A DNA stretch of 64,000 nucleotides from assembly GCF_016909495.1 (NCBI RefSeq), contig NZ_JAFBFW010000005.1:1-64000 (forward strand), written 5' to 3'. The number at the start of each line of letters is the position of its first letter. Position 1 is the first letter of the stretch. The position numbers and the translations under genes are program-made. The stretch is from Pantoea coffeiphila. GTDB taxonomy: Bacteria > Pseudomonadota > Gammaproteobacteria > Enterobacterales > Enterobacteriaceae. Below, one piece after another: positions 57,627 through 64,000 of the stretch. The notes under the pieces were generated by a model that did no database searches, had not been told where the DNA came from, and was given only the letters and a program-made list of their open reading frames with translations.

Positions 57627-58477
57627 GATTTACGTTTTTCCAGCGTACGGTGACGGGACTGCACGTTTTTACCACGCGAACGGAAGTAGTCGGCTAATTG
57701 CTCAGCGATATATACCGAACGGTGTTTACCGCCGGTACAGCCAATCGCCACGGTCAGGTAGCTGCGATTGTTGGTTTCCAGCATCGGCAGCCACAGTTCA
57801 AGGTAGCTGCGCGTCTGATAGATAAAATTATGCACCTCGGTATGGCGGTCGAGGAAGGCCGCTACCGGGCGATCGAGACCGGTCATCGGACGCAGTTTAG
57901 GGTCCCAGTGCGGGTTTGGCAGAAAGCGGACATCGAAGACATAATCGGCATCAATTGGGATTCCGTGCTTAAAGCCGAATGACTCAAATACCATTGTCAG
58001 CTCGCGCTCGCGCTTGCCTAACAGCCGGGTCCTCAACATCTCGGCCAGCTCATGAACTGACATTTCCGAAGTGTCGATAATCAAATCAGCACGGGAACGC
58101 AGCGGCTCCAGCAGATCGCTTTCTTCATCAATAGCGCTCTCCAGCGACAGGTTTTTGCTGGAGAGGGGATGCAGGCGACGAGTGTCACTGTAGCGACGGA
58201 TTAACGTGTTGCGATCGGCATCCAGGAACAGAAGCTGCGGCGAAAAGCAGTCGGGCAGATTGTTGAGTGCGGTTTCGAAAACTTCGGGGGATTCCGGCAT
58301 ATTACGAACGTCAATACTGACCGCCGCAGACATATTGCGTTCAGAGAGCGAATTAGCAAGATCGGGAAGCAGCACCACGGGGAGGTTGTCCACGCAGTAG
58401 AATCCCATATCCTCCAGCGCACGTAACGCCACGGATTTACCTGAACCGGAACGACCGCTGACGATCATCAGCACCAT
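57623..58477 (-). CDS. rapZ: RNase adaptor RapZ
   Basis: Binds the small RNA GlmZ and brings RNase E to it, tuning glmS and amino-sugar synthesis, 284 residues. Start at 58477 ([15 protein letters not shown]) matches E. coli; six extra codons upstream are unconserved. Walker A GRSGSGKS (8-15) and the C-terminal RNA-binding region with [18 protein letters not shown] and the basic tail [11 protein letters not shown]. Confidence 0.97.
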   Translation of the reverse strand: MVLMIVSGRSGSGKSVALRALEDMGFYCVDNLPVVLLPDLANSLSERNMSAAVSIDVRNMPESPEVFETALNNLPDCFSPQLLFLDADRNTLIRRYSDTRRLHPLSSKNLSLESAIDEESDLLEPLRSRADLIIDTSEMSVHELAEMLRTRLLGKRERELTMVFESFGFKHGIPIDADYVFDVRFLPNPHWDPKLRPMTGLDRPVAAFLDRHTEVHNFIYQTRSYLELWLPMLETNNRSYLTVAIGCTGGKHRSVYIAEQLADYFRSRGKNVQSRHRTLEKRKS

Positions 58478-58538
58478 TAACTCTTCCCCCAATTTAACCT
58501 GTTACCACGGATATCGTGGTGAATATACAACGGCTGGC

Positions 58539-59015
58539 TTAATCGTGATCTTCCGTGATGATCTCGTACAGCTCTTCATCGCTCTGGGCCGCGCGCAGAC
58601 GTCGGCAAACGGTTTTATCTGCCAGACGTTTGGCTACCAGTGAAAGCGTATGCAGGTGAGTTTTACATTGGTCTGCCGGGACCAACAGGGCGAACAACAG
58701 ATCCACTGGCTGATTATCAATGGCGTCAAAGGCAATCGGCTGATCCAGGTGGATAAATACACCAACCGCCCGCAGCGTATCTTCGAGTAATTTACCGTGC
58801 GGGATGGCGATCCCGTTACCGATACCCGTACTGCCCATTCTTTCGCGCGTCAGAATTGCTTCGAAAATAGTCTGATGCGGAAGGTTTAGCTGTTTGGCCG
58901 CCAGTTCGCTGATAATTTCCAGCGCCCGTTTTTTACTCTGGCAATGTACACCATTACGGGTGCAGGACAGGTTCAGGACCGAGCCCAGTTCCAGTTTTAG
59001 ATCGTTGTTCATCAT
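58539..59015 (-). CDS. ptsN: Nitrogen PTS EIIA component PtsN
   Basis: EIIA-Ntr regulatory protein, 158 residues, slightly shorter at the C-terminus than E. coli (163). Phosphorylated His73 in GIAIPHGK. Its phosphorylation state controls potassium uptake and KdpD and links to nitrogen status. Two successive ATG codons are present at the start; the second (59012) is also possible. Part of the rpoN cluster. Confidence 0.97.
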   Translation of the reverse strand: MMNNDLKLELGSVLNLSCTRNGVHCQSKKRALEIISELAAKQLNLPHQTIFEAILTRERMGSTGIGNGIAIPHGKLLEDTLRAVGVFIHLDQPIAFDAIDNQPVDLLFALLVPADQCKTHLHTLSLVAKRLADKTVCRRLRAAQSDEELYEIITEDHD

Positions 59016-59095
59016 AGTTTCACTTACGTGTTCACATCCGCATGGCGATTAACTCAGGCCGTTTTAATGGCCGTCGTTGACCCCCTGATTGATTA

Positions 59096-59127
59096 GCGGC
59101 TCGTACCCTTGTAAAGATACGAGCCGC
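59096..59127 (-). other. Stem-loop between hpf and ptsN
   Basis: Perfect 10-bp stem GCGGCTCGTA (59096-59105) with TACGAGCCGC (59118-59127), loop of 12, no T-tract. It lies between hpf and ptsN and could be a processing or partial termination site. Confidence 0.65.
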
Positions 59128-59187
59128 CGCTGACTTTAGCTTAACCCGATGTGGGATGCTGCAGAGACAATCAGCGCATGGTGAAAT

Positions 59188-59475
59188 TTAGTGTTGTTTA
59201 AGCTTATCTTTGTGTTTATTTAACTGGCGAGCCAGCTTATCTACCAGGCCGTCAATCGCCGCGTACATATCTTTTTCTTCTGCGGTTGCATGCAACTCCC
59301 CGCCGTTCACATGCAGCGTCGCATCTGCAATTTGAGTCACTTTTTCCACCTTCAAAACAATATAGACCTGATTAATCCGGTCAAAATATTGTTCAAGTTT
59401 ACCGAATTTCGCTGTCACAAATTCGCGCAGGGATTCGGTAATTTCAACGTTTAGTCCAGTGATATTGAGTTGCAT
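59188..59475 (-). CDS. hpf: Ribosome hibernation promoting factor HPF
   Basis: Short HPF that promotes 100S ribosome dimers in stationary phase, 95 residues as in E. coli. Typical sequence QLNITGLNVEITESLREFV, the VEKVTQIADATLHV block and AEEKDMYAAIDGLVDKL. It follows rpoN by 22 bases. Confidence 0.97.
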   Translation of the reverse strand: MQLNITGLNVEITESLREFVTAKFGKLEQYFDRINQVYIVLKVEKVTQIADATLHVNGGELHATAEEKDMYAAIDGLVDKLARQLNKHKDKLKQH

Positions 59476-59497
59476 GATGTCTTCCTTCTCAGTTCTT

Positions 59498-60931
59498 TCA
59501 GACCAGCTGTTTGCGCTGGTTTGATGGCGGGATGGATAAAGACTCTCGATATTTTGCCACAGTACGGCGCGCGACCATAATCCCCTGCTCAGAAAGCAGA
59601 GAGGTCAGCTTGCTATCGCTCAGCGGCTTGGCGGGATTTTCCGCCGAAATTAATTTCTTAACCAATGCACGAATAGCAGTAGAAGAGGCTTCACCCCCGC
59701 CTTCAGTGCTCACGTGGCTGGAGAAAAAGTACTTCAGTTCAAATATACCGCGTGGACTGTGCAGATACTTCTGCGTTGTTACGCGCGATATAGTTGATTC
59801 ATGCATATCGACTGCGCTGGCTATGTCTGCCAGTACCATCGGCCGCATATATTCCTCGCCCTGTTCAAAAAATGCCTGCTGTTGATCGACAATACAGCGG
59901 GTCACTTTTAGCAGCGTGTCGTTGCGGCTCTCAAGGCTTTTAATCAGCCATTTTGCTTCCTGCAAATTACTACGGATAAATTGTGAATCACTGTCGTTAC
60001 GGGTTGAACCGCCCAGTGCAGCATAGTGCTGATTGATCTTTAAACGCGGAACGCTGTCGGCGTTAAGTTCAACCGTCCAGCGCGCACCGACTTTGCGTAC
60101 CAGCACGTCAGGAATGACATATTCAGGTTCCTGCGTATTGATCGACTGTCCGGGACGCGGGTCGAGTGACTGAATCAGCTGTACGGCACCCTTGAGAACG
60201 TCTTCTTTTAACTTTGTCAGACGCATCAGGCTGCGGAAATCATGATTGGCTAACAGATCGAGGTGATCGCTGACGATCAGCCGCGCTTCTTTCAGCAGGG
60301 GGGAATCGTCAGGGAACTGAGAAAGCTGGACCAGCAGGCAGTCGCGCAGATCGCGGGCACATACACCCACCGGATCGAATCGCTGTACGCGCTTCAGCAC
60401 CGCTTCAACTTCATCCAGGCTGAGATCTTCATTCCCCATACTCTCGAGAATATCGTCCAGCGAGGTGGTCAGATAACCGGTTTCATCCACGGCATCGACG
60501 ATTGAGGTGGCGATCGCCCGATCGGTGTCGGTAAAAGGCGTTAACTCTACCTGCCACATCAGATAATCCTGAAGTGACTGGGTGGTTTCCCCCTGATAAA
60601 CCGGCAGTTCGTCGTCGTGGTAGTCAGTGCCGGTACCGGAAGGGGTACCCGCGGTATAAATTTCATCCCAGGTAGCATCCAGCGGCAGCTCTTCAGGCAT
60701 ATCCTTCTGTTCAAGCGCTTCTCGTGTGTCCAGCGCTTCGGTTTCCTGATATTCGCGAGAGTCGATTTCCTCGTGAACATCGCTCTGCTCGAGCAACGGG
60801 TTGCTTTCCAGCGCCAGCTGAATTTCCTGCTGTAGTTCAAGCGTAGAGAGTTGCAGCAGCCGAATGGCCTGCTGTAACTGTGGCGTCATGGCAAGCTGTT
60901 GGCTCAGCCTGAGTTGTAAACCTTGCTTCAT
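59498..60931 (-). CDS. rpoN: RNA polymerase sigma-54 factor RpoN
   Basis: Sigma factor for -24/-12 promoters, 477 residues as in E. coli. Region I is Gln-rich ([20 protein letters not shown]), region II acidic (about 50-120), and region III has the core-binding part, a helix-turn-helix (about 365-385, [20 protein letters not shown]) and the RpoN box [10 protein letters not shown] (454-463). The same window contains a predicted target, the aapJ promoter at 4479-4494. Confidence 0.98.
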   Translation of the reverse strand: MKQGLQLRLSQQLAMTPQLQQAIRLLQLSTLELQQEIQLALESNPLLEQSDVHEEIDSREYQETEALDTREALEQKDMPEELPLDATWDEIYTAGTPSGTGTDYHDDELPVYQGETTQSLQDYLMWQVELTPFTDTDRAIATSIVDAVDETGYLTTSLDDILESMGNEDLSLDEVEAVLKRVQRFDPVGVCARDLRDCLLVQLSQFPDDSPLLKEARLIVSDHLDLLANHDFRSLMRLTKLKEDVLKGAVQLIQSLDPRPGQSINTQEPEYVIPDVLVRKVGARWTVELNADSVPRLKINQHYAALGGSTRNDSDSQFIRSNLQEAKWLIKSLESRNDTLLKVTRCIVDQQQAFFEQGEEYMRPMVLADIASAVDMHESTISRVTTQKYLHSPRGIFELKYFFSSHVSTEGGGEASSTAIRALVKKLISAENPAKPLSDSKLTSLLSEQGIMVARRTVAKYRESLSIPPSNQRKQLV

Positions 60932-60977
60932 ATTCAGGATAATAATTCCCTAAAAAACAAACCTTATGGCCACCTTA

Positions 60978-61703
60978 TCAGAGTCTGAACTCTTCGCCCA
61001 GGTAGACGCGTTTCACCTGCTCGTCGGCAAGGATTTCTTCAGGCGTACCGTGTGCGATAAGGTGCCCCTGGCTGACGATATAAGCGCGTTCGCAGACCGC
61101 CAGCGTTTCACGAACGTTGTGGTCGGTAATCAGCACGCCAAGTCCGCTATCACGAAGATGCTCGATAATCTTTTTAATATCAATAACGGAAATAGGGTCA
61201 ACACCGGCAAAAGGTTCATCCAGCAGGATAAATTTGGGATTTGCAGCCAGCGCGCGGGCAATTTCAACCCTGCGACGTTCACCGCCGGAAAGCGCCTGGC
61301 CCAGGCTGTCGCGCAGATGTTCGATGTGGAACTCGGCCATCAGCTCATTGGCACGATCTTCGCGCTGTTCGCTGGTCAGATCTTCACGAATTTGCAGGAC
61401 CGCCATCAAATTATCGTAAACGCTCAGACGGCGGAAAATGGAGGCTTCCTGAGGGAGATAACCAATCCCCCGGCGCGCGCGCGCGTGCAGGGGCAGGATA
61501 CTAATATCTTCATCATCAATCACGATACGGCCTGCATCGCGCGGAACGATACCCACTACCATATAAAAGGTGGTGGTTTTGCCGGCCCCGTTTGGTCCCA
61601 GTAGTCCGACAATCTCACCGGATTTCACTTCCAGACTGACGTCTTCAACCACGCGGCGGCCTTTGTAGGCCTTCGCCAGATTTTCCGCAATTAACGTTGC
61701 CAT
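60978..61703 (-). CDS. lptB: LPS export ABC transporter ATPase LptB
   Basis: ATPase powering LPS extraction by LptFG, 241 residues. Walker A GPNGAGKT (36-43), Q-loop [10 protein letters not shown], signature [14 protein letters not shown], Walker [13 protein letters not shown]. Five bases after lptA. Located upstream of rpoN as in E. coli. Confidence 0.98.
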   Translation of the reverse strand: MATLIAENLAKAYKGRRVVEDVSLEVKSGEIVGLLGPNGAGKTTTFYMVVGIVPRDAGRIVIDDEDISILPLHARARRGIGYLPQEASIFRRLSVYDNLMAVLQIREDLTSEQREDRANELMAEFHIEHLRDSLGQALSGGERRRVEIARALAANPKFILLDEPFAGVDPISVIDIKKIIEHLRDSGLGVLITDHNVRETLAVCERAYIVSQGHLIAHGTPEEILADEQVKRVYLGEEFRL

Positions 61704-61708
61704 GTTAG

Positions 61709-62257
61709 TTAGTTACTCTTCTTCTGACCGTTAGACGGTGTGCTTTTATCCTGCAGCTGTGACGGTACAAGTACGGTCGTCACGCGTTTGCCGGTGCTGC
61801 CGTAAGCCTGCATTTTCTGCTCTTTGACCAGATAGGTAATGCGATCGCCTTTGACATTGCTGTCCAGCTGCTCCAGATAGGCATTACCCGTCAACTCAAC
61901 AAAATCTTTGGCCAGTTCATAGTGCATTTTCTGCGCGTGTCCCTGAACCGGTTTGCCGTTGTCCTGCATCTGATAGAAGGTTGCGGGATTGCCATAGGCA
62001 TCCACGATGGTTTTATTGCTGTCGCCACCGGGACGAGTCACCACCACTTTATCGGCGGTGATCTTGATCGACCCCTGGGTGACGATCACTTTACCGGTAA
62101 ACGTAGCCACGTTCCCCTGCATGTCCAGTGCCTGATTTTCCGAGTCGACATTGACCGGTTTGTCAGAATCCCCGGTCAAGGCCAAAGCCGGAACGCTGGC
62201 AGCGAGGAGCAGAGATGCCGTCAGGAACTTAAGGCTGTTTTTCATTTTGAATTTCAT
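61709..62257 (-). CDS. lptA: LPS transport periplasmic bridge protein LptA
   Basis: Beta-jellyroll protein forming the periplasmic LPS bridge between LptC and LptD, 182 residues. Start 62257 ([11 protein letters not shown]) gives a signal peptide of about 26 residues (ALA cleavage); the frame begins 7 codons earlier. OstA_N domain: [40 protein letters not shown]. Overlaps the lptC end by 29 bases, so they are translationally coupled. Confidence 0.96.
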   Translation of the reverse strand: MKFKMKNSLKFLTASLLLAASVPALALTGDSDKPVNVDSENQALDMQGNVATFTGKVIVTQGSIKITADKVVVTRPGGDSNKTIVDAYGNPATFYQMQDNGKPVQGHAQKMHYELAKDFVELTGNAYLEQLDSNVKGDRITYLVKEQKMQAYGSTGKRVTTVLVPSQLQDKSTPSNGQKKSN

Positions 62258-62804
62258 AAGATGTTTTGACCTTTTCAATCAACTCGGCAGTTTTCTTCCG
62301 TAAATTTCCGCGCATCTTCATTCCCGTGGAGTTAAAGCTGCGGCCATAAAGCGTAACTTGATCGTTAGAGGTGACATCCTGAGTCGTCAGGTTCACCAGC
62401 GCATTGTCGGTTGTAATTTTCTCCAACTGCGCATCTTTCGTCAGGCTTTTTACGACTACATTGCCGTACAGAAACAGCATACGATCGTTAGTCAGTTTGG
62501 CTTTATCGGCGCTTACTGACCAGGTAGCCACTTTGTTTTCATCGTAAGTCGTCATCTTCGGGTTGTCGAACCAGCTAACGGCGTCTGTTGAAAAGTAAGT
62601 CACCTTGTCTGAAATCAGTCTGTAGCTCAGCCCACCCTCGGGGTTGTAAACGACGGTATGTGAATTATCACTCAGATAGGTGGGTTCGCTATCGTTGTTG
62701 CTGACTGCACCGTCACCATTATCAGAATCCGCCAGATTCCAGCCTATCAATATGATGGCAATCAACGTCAGTAAAAGTGTAATCCAGCGTCTTGTTTTAC
62801 TCAT
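62229..62804 (-). CDS. lptC: LPS export protein LptC
   Basis: Bitopic inner-membrane protein joining LptBFG to LptA, 191 residues as in E. coli. N-terminal membrane helix about 7-25, periplasmic jellyroll with SYRLISDKVTYFSTDAVSWF and DAQLEKITTDNALVNLTTQDV. Overlaps kdsC by 4 bases (ATGA) and lptA by 29. Confidence 0.96.
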   Translation of the reverse strand: MSKTRRWITLLLTLIAIILIGWNLADSDNGDGAVSNNDSEPTYLSDNSHTVVYNPEGGLSYRLISDKVTYFSTDAVSWFDNPKMTTYDENKVATWSVSADKAKLTNDRMLFLYGNVVVKSLTKDAQLEKITTDNALVNLTTQDVTSNDQVTLYGRSFNSTGMKMRGNLRKKTAELIEKVKTSYEIQNEKQP

Positions 62805-63367
62805 ACAGACTGCCCTATGGCCTTATCAAACGTACCCTGAGAAATTAAGATCAGGTCACAAAGTTCCCGAACGGCTCCGCGTCCCCCGGCAATTCGGGTC
62901 ACGTAGTCAGCTTTAGGCAGCAGTACCGGATGCGCATCGGCGACGGCCACGCTCAGGCCAACCTGGGCCATAACCGGCCAGTCAATCAGGTCATCACCAA
63001 TGTAGGCAACCTGGCTGGCATTCAGCGCTAGTTTATCCAGAAGTTCGCGGAAGGCCAAAGTCTTATCAGACTGCCCCTGGTAAAGATGGGTAATACCCAG
63101 CGTGGTACAGCGATCTTCCAGCAGTTTTGCTTTGCGACCGGTAATAATCGCCACCTCCACATCCGAGGTCAGCAGGCAACGGATGCCGTAGCCGTCTCGA
63201 ACATTAAATGCTTTCAGCTCTTCACCGTTGTTACCCTGATAGATCACGCCATCAGACATCACCCCATCCACATCACAGATCAGCAATTTAATTTGCTGTG
63301 CCTGCGCCATGACCTGCTGACTTATCGGGCCATAACAGGTGTCAACGGTGGCTGCTGGATTACTCAT
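62801..63367 (-). CDS. kdsC: 3-Deoxy-D-manno-octulosonate-8-phosphate phosphatase
   Basis: HAD-family phosphatase producing Kdo, 188 residues as in E. coli. Catalytic Asp32 and Asp34 in CDVDGVMSDG; further HAD motifs ITGRKAKLLEDR and GDDLIDWPVM. Start 63367 (MSNPAATVDTCYGP) preferred over 63388. Between kdsD and lptC. Confidence 0.97.
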   Translation of the reverse strand: MSNPAATVDTCYGPISQQVMAQAQQIKLLICDVDGVMSDGVIYQGNNGEELKAFNVRDGYGIRCLLTSDVEVAIITGRKAKLLEDRCTTLGITHLYQGQSDKTLAFRELLDKLALNASQVAYIGDDLIDWPVMAQVGLSVAVADAHPVLLPKADYVTRIAGGRGAVRELCDLILISQGTFDKAIGQSV

Positions 63368-63384
63368 TCTCGTTTTATTCCTTA

Positions 63385-64000
63385 TCAAACAACGCCGGCA
63401 CGCAGCATATCGTGCATATGTACCACGCCCAACAGATGGTCGCCGTCGGCCACCATCACGGAAGTAATGTTCTTGTTCTGCATCAGATTCAACGCATCCA
63501 CCGCCAGCGTATTGGGCCGGACGCGAATGCCACCAAGGGTCATCACGCTGGCAATACTGGCGTGCTGTATATCGATGCCCATATCAAACACGCGACGCAA
63601 GTCACCATCAGTAAAGATACCTTCGATTTTCATCAGATCGTTACAAATGACCGTCATACCCATATTTTTGCGGGTAATTTCCAACAGCGCATCGCGCAGT
63701 GATGCATCGCTACTGATATGCGGCATTTCGTCACCAGAATGCATAATATCATCAACCCGCAGCAGCAACTTACGCCCCAACGCTCCACCAGGATGCGACA
63801 GTGCGAAGTCTTCTGCGGTAAAGCCGCGAGCTTTAAGCAAAGCAACCGCTAAGGCGTCACCCATTACCAGTGTAGCCGTCGTGCTGGTTGTTGGTGCAAG
63901 GCCCAGCGGACAGGCTTCCTGCGGCACTTTAACACACAGATGAATATCGGCAGCACGCCCCATTGCGCTATCGGGGCGGCTGGTCATGCAAATCAGGGAA
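63385..64000 (-). CDS. kdsD: D-arabinose 5-phosphate isomerase KdsD (5' end outside window)
   Basis: Interconverts ribulose 5-phosphate and arabinose 5-phosphate for Kdo synthesis. About 205 C-terminal residues are present; E. coli KdsD has 328, so roughly the first 120 lie beyond base 64000. Visible are the end of the SIS domain (EACPLGLAPTTSTTATLVMG, FALSHPGGALGRKLLLRVDD) and two CBS domains ending HMHDMLRAGVV. The frame stays open through 63999, so no start is assigned. Confidence 0.95.
   Translation of the reverse strand, partial: SLICMTSRPDSAMGRAADIHLCVKVPQEACPLGLAPTTSTTATLVMGDALAVALLKARGFTAEDFALSHPGGALGRKLLLRVDDIMHSGDEMPHISSDASLRDALLEITRKNMGMTVICNDLMKIEGIFTDGDLRRVFDMGIDIQHASIASVMTLGGIRVRPNTLAVDALNLMQNKNITSVMVADGDHLLGVVHMHDMLRAGVV

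Overview
The window is chromosomal DNA from a Gram-negative gammaproteobacterium of the Enterobacterales, most likely an Erwiniaceae-type genome (Erwinia/Pantoea relatives). Gene content and order follow the E. coli 70-73 min region closely (aap/yhdWXYZ; fis-dusB-prmA-panF-yhdT-accC-accB-aroQ; msrP/Q; acuI; csrD-mreBCD-yhdE-rng-yhdP-tldD; aaeR/aaeXAB; yhcO/yhcN; argR/mdh; degS-degQ; zapG/zapE; rplM-rpsI-sspA-sspB; arcB; mtgA; npr-rapZ-ptsN-hpf-rpoN-lptB-lptA-lptC-kdsC-kdsD), with several departures. The genus is inference.

Layout. 1-190: a 9-bp tandem array of at least 17 copies, possibly the 3' end of a (Asp-Ser-Ala)n-coding gene. 238-4396: the aapJQMP amino-acid ABC transporter behind a near-consensus sigma-54 promoter with two upstream NtrC-like boxes. 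4732-15675: leftward lipid A acyltransferase, fis-dusB, prmA-panF-yhdT-accC-accB-aroQ, msrPQ and acuI. 15902-28262: rightward CsrD, MreBCD, YhdE, RNase G, YhdP and TldD. 28344-34546: aaeR/aaeXAB, an inserted gabD and yhcO. 34627-35635: three tandem DUF1471 (YhcN-like) genes. 36088-44863: argR, mdh, degS/degQ, zapG, zapE, rplM-rpsI, sspAB. 44962-52350: a two-gene leftward unit coding a CysJ-like diflavin reductase and a 1841-residue glutamate-synthase large subunit. 53485-57328: arcB, the ArcZ small RNA (antisense side, its terminator overlapping the arcB stop) and mtgA. 57354-64000: the rpoN/PTS-Ntr cluster and the LPS-export/Kdo genes, ending inside kdsD.

The most unusual part is 44962-53484. 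In E. coli this position, divergent from arcB, holds yhcC and gltBD. Here no gltD or yhcC is seen. The GltB-like protein keeps the N-terminal catalytic Cys (Cys21), the FMN barrel and the GXGXG beta-helix, but is about 350 residues longer than E. coli GltB, has a C-terminal extension of about 200 residues, and carries a C-X5-C-X3-C cluster motif instead of C-X5-C-X4-C. Its operon partner is not a GltD-type flavoprotein but a complete FMN/FAD/NADPH diflavin reductase resembling sulfite reductase alpha. I infer a glutamate-synthase-like enzyme fed by a CysJ-type electron donor. Between it and arcB lie four 17-bp TGMACY-N5-YGTGCR palindromes spaced exactly 41 bp apart.

Nitrogen control recurs in the window: a sigma-54/NtrC-type promoter (aap), sigma-54 itself (rpoN), the nitrogen PTS (ptsN, npr) and the GOGAT-like unit. 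Many leftward and rightward units are closed by recognisable hairpins, listed separately. No tRNA, rRNA, insertion sequence, prophage gene or CRISPR array was seen.
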